Assembly: GCA_002310215.1 (NCBI GenBank)
Contig: DBYR01000033.1
Span: 1-31,799, forward strand
DNA from: Bacteroidales bacterium UBA1181
GTDB lineage: Bacteria; Bacteroidota; Bacteroidia; Bacteroidales; Paludibacteraceae
DNA: 31,799 bases
Direction: 5' to 3'
Shown piece by piece: positions 9,843 through 19,200 of the stretch. Made by a program: the position numbers and the translations under genes. The notes beneath the pieces were generated by a model. It was not told where the DNA came from and ran no database searches. It saw only the letters and a program-made list of their open reading frames with translations. The stretch's first letter is position 1. Every line of letters begins with the position of its first letter.

Positions 9843-9935
9843 TAAAAAAAGCAAAAAATGTTAAAAGTCCGCGGTAATGCGATGATTTTTGGAGTGAAAA
9901 ACGGGTAAAATATATTTTTTACGTCCGACTTTTAA
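9843..9935 (-). terminator. Possible weak terminator of the purB-ABC exporter operon
   Basis: Downstream of the ABC exporter stop, TTAAAAGTC (9861-9869) and GACTTTTAA (9927-9935) form a 9-bp inverted repeat. On the minus strand two T tracts (9858-9843) follow it. The loop between the arms is long (57 nt), which is atypical, so this is only a candidate. Confidence 0.3.
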
Positions 9936-9948
9936 AGAATTTTTAACG

Positions 9949-11808
9949 TTAGAAGGATTGCATGGTATAGAGCTTCTTATAGAACCCGTCCAAGGCGATC
10001 AACTCAGCATGGGTTCCCCTCTCCACGATTTCGCCATCCTGCATCACGCAAATTTCATCAGCGTTCTTAATCGTAGACAAACGGTGTGCCACAACGATTG
10101 TAGTCCTCGTCTTCATCAAACGTTCCAACGCCTCCTGCACCAGGACCTCGGACTCGGTGTCCAAAGCCGATGTGGCCTCGTCCAAGATTAGAATCGGAGG
10201 GTTCTTCAAAATGGCACGTGCGATGCTGATGCGTTGCCGCTGTCCGCCCGACAACCTGCCACCCTTGTCACCGATGTTCGTCTGATACCCATCTTCCGTG
10301 GCCATGATGAACTCATGGGCATTGGCTATCTTGGCGGCTTCGATGACCTGCTCCTCCGTGGCGTCATCCACCCCAAATGTAATGTTGTTGTATATTGTGT
10401 CGTTGAATAATATCGCTTCCTGGTTCACATTACCCATGTGGGAACGAAGGTCGTACGTGGTCATGTTCTTCACATTGACGCCGTCGATCAATATCTCACC
10501 CTTGGTTACGTCGTAGAACCTCGGCAGAAGGTCAACCAACGTGGATTTTCCGGACCCTGACTGTCCGACCAAGGCCACCGTACGCCCCATCGGAACGGTC
10601 AGGTTAATATTTTTCAGCACCCAATCTTCATCATATTTGAACCAGACATCCTTGTAGACGATCTCCTTGTGGAAAGGCTTGACCGCCACAGGATTCGTCA
10701 CCGCCTTCAACGGATTGGTGGCGGACAGGATAAGATCGATACGCTCCAACGACGCCAGGCCCTTCTCCACGCTATACATCGCCTTGGAGAGTTCCTTCGC
10801 CGGATTGATGATGCTGTAGAAAATGACAAGATAATAGATGAACTCAGAGGCGGACAACGAGCTGTTGTCGTTCAGGATCAATACACCTCCGAAGAAGAGG
10901 ACCACCGCAATGGTGACTGTTCCGAGGAACTCGCTCATCGGATGGGCCAACGAGTAGCGTCGGTTCATCTTATTCACCACCCGACGCAAGTTATCGTTCA
11001 TCTTCCCGAAATGGCGGATGACCGCATACTCCGCATTAAACGCCTTGATCACACGAAGGCCGCTCAGCGTCTCTTCTATTTGGGAAAGCAACTGACCTAA
11101 TTGGGTCTGGCTCTCCTTCGACGATTTCTTCAAAGAGCGGCCCACCCTACCCATGATAAATCCAGCCAATGGCAACACCACCATCACGAAGAGGGTCAAG
11201 CGCCAACTCAGCAGGAACATGATTGACAGGTAGACAATAATCATCACGGGGTTTTTAGACAGAAGCTCGACCGAACTCATGATCGAGCTCTCCACCTCAC
11301 CCACGTCACCTAACATACGCGACATGATATCTCCCTTCCGTTGCTTCTGGAAAAAGCCGATATGAAGGTCCACCACCTTACGGTAGAGCTGATTACGCAA
11401 GTCACGGACGATGCCGGAACGCATCGGAATGATGAAATAGCTGGCCAAATAGGAGATGAACGTCTTCAAGAACGTCAGCACGATCAAAGCGACGCTCAGG
11501 AGCATCAACGTGTTCATCGGACCATTCTGTGAGATGTAATGGGAGACCCAACAGTAGGCATTATTCTTGATGACCGTCATGTCCCAAGAAAAAGGCATGT
11601 ACTCATATACCGCATTGCTCGTCTTGAAAAGGATCTCCAAAATAGGAATCAGCAATGCGAAAGAGAAGAGACTAAAAACCGTGGAAAGGAGGTTGCATAA
11701 CACATTCAGCACAACGTAGCCCTTATAGGGGCCCACGAAGCGCTTGATCAGCATTATGAAAGGGAATTTCACCTTCTTATTTTCCATCGGACATTCAGTG
11801 AAACCCAT
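9949..11808 (-). CDS. MsbA-like ABC exporter (fused membrane and ATPase domains)
   Basis: This is a 619-residue half-transporter. Residues about 20-345 form the six-helix ABC exporter membrane domain, including the coupling phrases QRKGDIMSRMLGDVGEVE and EETLSGLRVIKAFNAE. Residues about 380-619 are the ATPase: Walker A GQSGSGKS (415-422), Q-loop Gln463, signature LSGGQ (519-523), Walker B ILILDEATSALD (539-550) and the switch His575. All catalytic motifs are intact. In Bacteroidales such genes are usually annotated as lipid A/multidrug exporters; the substrate cannot be read from sequence. The ATG at 11808 overlaps the purB stop codon as TAATG, which suggests translational coupling. An alternative start at 11787 (MENKKVKF) would remove seven residues. 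Confidence 0.93.
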   Translation of the reverse strand: MGFTECPMENKKVKFPFIMLIKRFVGPYKGYVVLNVLCNLLSTVFSLFSFALLIPILEILFKTSNAVYEYMPFSWDMTVIKNNAYCWVSHYISQNGPMNTLMLLSVALIVLTFLKTFISYLASYFIIPMRSGIVRDLRNQLYRKVVDLHIGFFQKQRKGDIMSRMLGDVGEVESSIMSSVELLSKNPVMIIVYLSIMFLLSWRLTLFVMVVLPLAGFIMGRVGRSLKKSSKESQTQLGQLLSQIEETLSGLRVIKAFNAEYAVIRHFGKMNDNLRRVVNKMNRRYSLAHPMSEFLGTVTIAVVLFFGGVLILNDNSSLSASEFIYYLVIFYSIINPAKELSKAMYSVEKGLASLERIDLILSATNPLKAVTNPVAVKPFHKEIVYKDVWFKYDEDWVLKNINLTVPMGRTVALVGQSGSGKSTLVDLLPRFYDVTKGEILIDGVNVKNMTTYDLRSHMGNVNQEAILFNDTIYNNITFGVDDATEEQVIEAAKIANAHEFIMATEDGYQTNIGDKGGRLSGGQRQRISIARAILKNPPILILDEATSALDTESEVLVQEALERLMKTRTTIVVAHRLSTIKNADEICVMQDGEIVERGTHAELIALDGFYKKLYTMQSF

Positions 11809-13151
11809 TAAATACCGAAATAGTTATGAGGAGTAATGGCGCGCAACTCAGCCTTCACCGATTCGCTCACCTCCAACGTTTCTATGAATTCCTTGATGGA
11901 AGCCTCCGTAATGCCCGCATTGGTACGCGTCAACGCCTTCAGCGTCTCGTATGGGTTAGGATAGCCCTCACGGCGAAGGATGGTTTGTATGCCCTCGGCC
12001 ACAACGGCCCAGCACTTGTCCAGATCAGCCTGTAATGCCTTTTCATTCAAAAGCAACTTACCGATACCCTTCAACGAGCTTTGGATAGCAATGATCGTAT
12101 GGGCGAAAGGAACGCCCACGTTACGCAGAACCGTAGAATCGGTCAGGTCACGCTGCAGTCTGGAAACCGGCAACTTAGCGGAGAGGTGTTGCAATATCGC
12201 GTTGGCGATGCCCAAGTTACCCTCCGCATTCTCGAAGTCGATCGGGTTGACCTTATGAGGCATGGCGGACGAACCCACCTCACCCTTCTTGATCTGTTGT
12301 TTGAAATACTCCATGGAGATATACTGCCAGAAGTCACGGTTCATATCGATCATGATCGTATTGATACGCTTCAGGCAATCGAAAATGGCGCCCAAGTTAT
12401 CATAGTTGGAGATTTGGGTGGTCCATTGTTCACGAGAAAGGCCAAGCACATCGTTCACAAAATGGTTGCCGAACGCCTTCCAATCGAAATGAGGGTATGC
12501 CACATGATGCGCATTGAAATTACCCGTGGCGCCACCGAACTTAGCGCAGCAAGGGAGTGACTTCAATTGGTCGAACTGGGTTTGGAGACGGCTCACAAAG
12601 ACCATGATCTCCTTTCCCAAACGAGTTGGAGAGGCTGGTTGTCCATGTGTCTTCGCCAACATCGGAATATTTTTCCAATCTTCCGCTCTCTGCGCCAACT
12701 CCGAGATCAGACGCTCCATATTAGGGACGTACACGTTCTGCAACGCCTCCTTGATGGAGAGGGGAACGGATGTATTGTTAATGTCCTGGGAAGTCAATCC
12801 AAAGTGAATGAACTCTTTGAACTGCTGCAAGCCGAACGCATCGAACTTCTCCTTGATGAAATACTCCACCGCCTTCACGTCATGGTTCGTGATCTTCTCG
12901 ATGTCCTTAATCTTTTGGGCGTCCTCCAAAGAGAAATCCTTATAGATGTTTCTCAGTTGGGAGAACTTACCATGGTCGAAAGACTTCAGATTGTCCAGTG
13001 GCAACTCGCACAACGCGATGAAATACTCCACTTCAACACGAACTCTGTAACGAATCAACGCGAACTCAGAGAAATACTCAGCCAAGGGCTCCGCCTTGCT
13101 TCTATACCTTCCATCCACAGGGGATATTGCCGTAAGTGCACTCAATTCCAT
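11808..13151 (-). CDS. purB: Adenylosuccinate lyase
   Basis: PurB acts in the cytoplasm, cleaving SAICAR to AICAR and adenylosuccinate to AMP, with fumarate released in both reactions (purine synthesis). The start at 13151 gives MELSALTAISPVDGRY, which matches the conserved PurB N-terminus; an upstream in-frame ATG at 13175 would add eight non-conserved residues and lies over the candidate -7 box. The protein is 447 residues, normal for the family. Visible motifs are THGQPASPT (catalytic His169), HFGLTSQDINNT and the fumarase/aspartase superfamily signature GSSAMPHKVNP (about 293-303) with its catalytic serine loop. The gene is followed directly by the ABC exporter. No frameshift or missing residue was noticed. 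Confidence 0.97.
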   Translation of the reverse strand: MELSALTAISPVDGRYRSKAEPLAEYFSEFALIRYRVRVEVEYFIALCELPLDNLKSFDHGKFSQLRNIYKDFSLEDAQKIKDIEKITNHDVKAVEYFIKEKFDAFGLQQFKEFIHFGLTSQDINNTSVPLSIKEALQNVYVPNMERLISELAQRAEDWKNIPMLAKTHGQPASPTRLGKEIMVFVSRLQTQFDQLKSLPCCAKFGGATGNFNAHHVAYPHFDWKAFGNHFVNDVLGLSREQWTTQISNYDNLGAIFDCLKRINTIMIDMNRDFWQYISMEYFKQQIKKGEVGSSAMPHKVNPIDFENAEGNLGIANAILQHLSAKLPVSRLQRDLTDSTVLRNVGVPFAHTIIAIQSSLKGIGKLLLNEKALQADLDKCWAVVAEGIQTILRREGYPNPYETLKALTRTNAGITEASIKEFIETLEVSESVKAELRAITPHNYFGI

Positions 13152-13172
13152 AATATCAACTAATTTGGACTG

Positions 13173-13180
13173 CAAAGGTA
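13173..13180 (-). promoter_or_regulatory. purB promoter, -7 element
   Basis: The minus strand reads TACCTTTG here, a full match to the Bacteroidota -7 consensus TAnnTTTG, 22 nt before the purB ATG. No TTG-type -33 box is present at the usual distance. Instead, a short array of the heptamer RTTAAGA (13189-13205) occupies that region. Confidence 0.6.
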
Positions 13181-13188
13181 ATAATAAA

Positions 13189-13208
13189 ATTAAGAATTAA
13201 GAATTATG
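13189..13208. repeat. Short heptamer array (RTTAAGA) upstream of purB
   Basis: ATTAAGA occurs twice in tandem (13189-13195, 13196-13202), followed by a degenerate third unit ATTATG. The same heptamer forms longer arrays at 27912-27939 and, inverted, at 28098-28132. All three arrays abut a -7 promoter box. Confidence 0.6.
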
Positions 13209-13227
13209 CGGCGTGAATTATGAAAAC

Positions 13228-13271
13228 AGATGTCCGCATAGACGTGATATTTCACATCTATGCGGACATCT
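13228..13271 (-). terminator. Strong hairpin after the giant GH8-like gene
   Basis: AGATGTCCGCATAGA (13228-13242) pairs perfectly over 15 bp with TCTATGCGGACATCT (13257-13271). The 14-nt interior holds a further GTGA/TCAC stem closed by TATT. On the minus strand GTTTTC follows. The hairpin lies 16 nt past the stop of the 2,864-residue gene and before the purB promoter, so it most likely ends that transcript. The T tract is short, so an RNA-stabilising role is also possible. Confidence 0.65.
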
Positions 13272-13286
13272 ATAATCACGGCAGGA

Positions 13287-16200
13287 TTACTTCGACCTGA
13301 TCAACGTGAAGTGACCGGTGAACTGCTGACGGATCTCCGGCACGTTGATCAAGTACCAATAGTCGGTGGAAGGCAACGGGTTCCCGTTGTAGGTTCCGTC
13401 CCAATCGGCCTCCGAGCCTTCAAGTTCAGCGACCACCTTACCCGTACGGTCGAATATCTTCACGGTGGTCTTCGGATAAGCATCCATGATAGGCGTCAAA
13501 TCCCACACATCATTCTCTCCTGTTCCATCAGGTGTGAAATAGTCCGGGATAGGCACAGGCGGTTGTGTGACATTGAACACCGTCATGCCGACACAACCCA
13601 TCTCATCCCGCGCATAGGCGGTGTGCAAGACATTGAAGGCAAGGTTATCGTAGAGGTTATCGGTCTGCCAATCCTGGTTATCCATCTTATACTCGAACAT
13701 GCCGGCCCCTCCGGAAACTACCTCCACCTTGCGTGACGAGAAGGAGAGCGAGTCGATGTACAATACCGGTGTCGGAATCACCTTCACTTGGATGGAGGCG
13801 GAAGCATTCCCACATGAGGCTGTTTCCACCAACAACGTGTAGGCGCCGCTCATCGTCGGAGCCATCACAAGCTTCAAATCCGTGGAGACGACCGTCCCTT
13901 CCGGATCCGTCCACTCGAAACCGCTATATTCTTTTCCGGTCACCGTTGGGGAAATCACTATGTCAGACCCTTCACAGACCGTTTTCTCCTCGTCCATCGT
14001 GATGGATGGTTTTTCCTTGACAGAGACTGGGATTTGATCCTTCACTGGGCAGAGACCTTTCTTGCTTATGGTGAACTCGTAAGAGCGAGACTCGGTTGGA
14101 GCGACCACGATCGAAGGGTCCTTGGATCCATCTTCCGTCCACTCCACCTCAACATCCGCATCGTCCGAAGAGACCTCGATCGTCACCTCATCGCCCGAGC
14201 AGGAGACCGCATCCTCCGTCACCGTATAGATTGCCGGAGTGACTATCTCGACACTAAGCGTATCACTTGTCGCCTTCTGGCTGCCATAAGTGACTTCAGC
14301 GAAATAGGAGACGGAAGCCTGTGGATAATCCTTCAACTCGACATCATTACCCGTCAGTTTAGAGAGATTGCCCTCCTCATCCAAAGAGTACCAAGTCAGT
14401 TGGTAGAGATCAGGGTGCATGAGATGACCCGTGCCGGTCGTATCGGCCGTAACCGTCACACCATCCTCCACACAAACGATATCAGCGGAAACGGAAATGG
14501 ATACAACCGCCTTGGCGTCAACCAGAACTTGCAGCTCTGTCTCGGAGTCGCAATAGCCATCCGCCGAGAGGGTCACAGTGAACAATTCGTCGGAGACCAT
14601 ATCCGTAACCTCAAATGGATTGCCCGATCCGGAATGGGTTGTTCCTGACCATGTGACAGTCGCATCGGAAGGGGTTAATCCGCTGATGGTCAACTCGGCG
14701 GAACCACCATGAGGCACCTCGACCGTTGCCGGCTCGTCAAACGTCACGAATGGTTGGACATTGAGCTTGGCGGTAGTCTTCACGTCCGTCGTCTTCGCCA
14801 AACAGATACCGTTGCTTACCTCGTATGTATACTCGCCACCATCGGACTTGCGCACATTATCCAACTGCAAAGAGGTTTGACCTGCAAATTCAGTCAACTC
14901 ATTGTTATCCTTCAGCCACTTGATGTACGCGCCTGGCATCGAAGCGTCATAGCCAGTGATCGTAAGGGCCGCAGAGGCGGATAAGTTCTCACAGATGGTA
15001 GTATCCAGCAACGAGAAATCTGCCGTCAAAGAGAGCGGATAGACCTCCACCACGATCGTATCTGACGTCTCGCACTTATTCACGAGAGAGACGACGTAAG
15101 TGGTTGTCGCAGTCGGAGAGACAGAGACGTTCTTGCTATCACCCACCGAATTACCGGAGAGATCCGTCCATTTATAATCCGTACCTTCATGTGTGGTGGA
15201 GAGTTCGATTGTCTCGCCGCCACAGGTCTTAAAGTTGTGGGTCGCCTGACCGTTCGCCAGCACATCGCCCGTCAGTTCGCCCCGGCCGACCGTCACGAAG
15301 ACCGTCGTATCGAGGCGGCATGCGCCTGCGGAAGCTGTCAAAACGTACTTGTAAACCTTTCCGAAGATGCCAGTCTCATCCTTGGTGTCCAGCACATCAT
15401 CATTGCCCGTGGCATCCCCGCTCCACACGTACGACACGGTAGCGGTGGTGCTTGTCGCGGAGGCCTTCAGATGGATGTCTCCGTTCGGGCAGACTGACGA
15501 CGGCGCATCCACGACAAGGTTGGAGAGGTCGTCTATGGTAGCATTCACCTCCATCGTATCGGAGGAGCATACACCCACGATATTCGGTTCGGAGAAGATC
15601 GTGTAGTAGGCGTTCGCATAGAAGACCTTGCTCTGCGCCAATGACAGTTCGGCGTCGGAAAGCCGGTTCGAGCAACCTTTGTTAGCGTAGAAGTACAATG
15701 TGGAAGTATCCTCCACATTCGCCAAATGGATATACTTGGTGATGTCGATCTCCTCGCCACAAGTCTGAGGCAATGCGTCCACCTTGATTTCAGGGTTCGG
15801 GAAGACGGTCACCTTCACATCCGCCTTGGAGCTGACCGACCCGTCGGACTTCTGTTTTTGGGCCACCTTATAGATGGTCACGCCCACCGTCTCGGTACTT
15901 GGCACAGGGGCGGTAGCCAAAGGAGCCGCATAATTGTCTTCCGGCGAGAACCACACCAACTCGTAGTCGATATCCTTCACCTGCCCCTTGTTCGTATTGA
16001 TGCTTGCGCTATACTCCAAGGAAGAGGCCTTCGCATGGTGGCAGTAGTTCATCGGGAAGGTATTTGGCACCAGCGCGTCGCTAATGATCACGGAGACACG
16101 CACCGTATCACTCAGACATCCGCTATCCTTGTGACGTTGTTTAACGAAGTAGACCAAATTCACATCTTTGTTCTCCTCCCAACTATTGTCTTTCATCGGA

Positions 16201-19200
16201 GTAGGGTCTGTCGTACCCAACTCGTTCAGATCCTTATCGTACCAAACCAGTTCATAATCCGTGTTATCGGAAGCGGAGACAGCGCTCGGGTCCTTCGTCA
16301 AGAGAGACTCGAACGAGCCATCCGCGGCGGCCTCTTGCTTCAGATAGTTCACAGAAAGCGAACCCGTCGCCACAGGGACGAAAGTGCTCTGGACCGCGAA
16401 CTTAGCCGTATCGCTCACGCAGACATGATTTGCGTCGATTTCGTACCTCTCCACCACGCCATAGGAAACCACCTCGGTTTGGGTTTGCGCCAACGGAACA
16501 CCCGTCACGCTCTGTCCATCGACAGACCAGGAGAAAGAAGACTTGTTAGCATCATAGAGGGAAGAGGTGCTCTTCACCTGCAACTGTTCATACTCCTCGC
16601 CCTTGCAATATTGGGTGCGGTTCATGGAGATATCAGGTGTGGTGATCTCCACAACGGTCACCGTAAGCGGCACCTTGCCACTCTCGTTGGTAGGATTACC
16701 CACCTCACGTTGGCTCACGTAGTAGGTTATTGTACCTGCGGTAGCGGTAGAAGGAGTGCGATCCGCGTCAGAAGTCAACTCATTGCCATCGGCGTCATAG
16801 TAGACCACCTCCCAAGTGGCGGTGGAATTGTTCACCTCGCTCGCTGTCGCCGAGATAGGCAGAGCGCTCTCGTTCAAGCAATACGTCACATTATCCGGCA
16901 CAGGCACGGAGCTTCCGCTCACGATGACGGTCACCGGCAATGAATCGCTCACACAACCCACTGGCTGGGTACGTTTCACGTAATAATTAGAAGTGACCGT
17001 AGAGCCGGCGGAAGGAACGCTTGGCGTAGGAGGTCCCTGCAATTGTTGTCCATTCTCGTCGAACCAGATGTACGTATAATCCGAATCCAGATCCACGACG
17101 GACGGATCCTGTTGGATCAAATTCTTATCGAAGGAGCCATTAGCGGCGGTATCGCCCAACAAATAAGAGACGACACCCGTTCCCGTCGGAGGAGTGATCT
17201 CCTTCACTGTGAACTTCAGCTGTCCCAAGGTCTTGCTCTCGCAGCCCGACTGTGTGCTCAGGGAGTAGGAGAAGTTGTAATCGCCAGGGGCGGTGATGGC
17301 ATTGATATCCGGTAATGTTGTCGGCTGGTCATCCGCATCGAACCAAGAGTAGGTAACCCCTTCCGCGATCATATTATCGATTTCCTTATCCATAGAAGTG
17401 ACGTCCGCATTACCCTTGCAGAAGGTGCCCAGATCGAAATTCGATCCCTTAGGCAACTTCTCCACCGACAAGATCAACGTGTCGCTTGGAGAGTAGCAAG
17501 GCAAGAGCGTAAGACGGGAGACAACCTTCACAAAGTACTTGTACCTGCCAGCCGCGATTGGTTTCGTCACAAATATATTATTAGCAGTCGAATCGAGGAG
17601 TACGCCATTCTCAAAAAACATGTATGTATAACTACCTGTAGGGCCAGCCACCAAGGTGGCGGAGTCGCCAGCGCAGATCTCATTATCCGAGATGGTGAGC
17701 GTCACGTTCGGGAGAGGGCACGCCTCACCGCAACCACTGACCTCCTGGGCCATGATCTTATTATGCGCATAACCAAGGAGTTTAGCCTTCGCAAGGTTGA
17801 TTATTTTTTCAGAACACTCTTTCACCTTACCCTTCCACGTCACCGTGAAGGTATCACCGAAGGCGATCGGGTTATTCGCCAGACCCGTCCAAACGATAGA
17901 GTCACCATCCGCACCCTTCAGTAATTTACCAGTTCCAGCAGCGGAACCATTATGGAACGATTGGAAAGAACTCTCATCAACCTCCACCTCGGCAGGGACA
18001 AGGTCCACGATGGAGAGGTCATAGGCGTAGTCAGTATGGACGTGGATGTTAGAGATTTTGTGTGAGCCGTGGGATGAAGCACCTCCCATTCCTCCATTTT
18101 TCAAGGCGAAGTTACCGACACCCAAGCTCAAGCCACTCACAGAGAGAGCCGGGCCAACAGTAGTATCTTTATTCACCCATAGGCGAAGCAAATCACCGGA
18201 GAGATCCGCCACTATATTGAAAGGATGCGCATTCCCCTTAATGATTACCTCCTGCGTACTCATCTTAACACTTCCACCCTCATATACAGTCACATTAAGT
18301 GTTTGGGACTGATTCTCCTGAATTTGAGGGTTGATTTCCACCGAGATAGGTTTAGAAGAGCCCTCCCTGAATACCATTTGGAAAAACGCATATGAAGTAG
18401 GATCAACATCCATGGTGACATAACAATTGTTTCCCTTGGATTTTGAGAAGGAAGCAGTACCAGAGACATTAGGCGTACTGGTCAAGACACCACCCGACGC
18501 ACTCCACTGCGACAAATTCCAATCAGAGGTCATCTTCTCCGCTTTATCGAACATGGCACCATGGGTTTGCTTATAACCGATCGTATAAGTAATATCGTCG
18601 CCCACTTCATAATTATCCTTATCCGCTTCCTTCGTCATAGTAGTAGGAATAATCGGGTCAGGCACCTTTGAGCAGGTGACAACAATATTTGCGGTATCAT
18701 AGATGGCCGACTCCTTGTCGCCCCAAATCCAAGCCTTGTTTTCTATTTTTTCATCAGCGGTCTGGCAACTCTTGCCCGAAGGGAACGTCACATTCGCGTT
18801 GTAAACGACATCCCCTACTTGGTTAATCATCATTCTGTCAATCGTCCATTCCACAACATCTCTGCCATCCGCCGATTTGAATGTTCGCCAAGAACCTCCA
18901 TAATCCGCCAAAGGGCAAGCGCCCACGAACTCAACGAATTCCATGCCGACCGGCAACGTATCGCGGACAACCACATTGTACACGTCACGTCCAGGCAATG
19001 GTCCATTACCCAGGATTCTACGCCACGTATATCCATCCCACTCTTCCACCAAAATACGGTCAACCGTTTTTTTTGCCGTACCACATGCGTGTCTATCCCA
19101 CGTAGTGATTTTCTCTCCTTCCTCATTATTCGGATCTGTATGATCGTCCGTGATTGGATAATGCAATTCATCAAAACCAGCAGAAGCCCATGCATCGTCG

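Noticed and set aside
15726..16943. A 405-codon plus-strand frame opposite the giant GH8-like gene
   Set aside because: It is rich in His and Arg, has no domain, and lies wholly inside the antisense of a continuous 2,864-codon gene.
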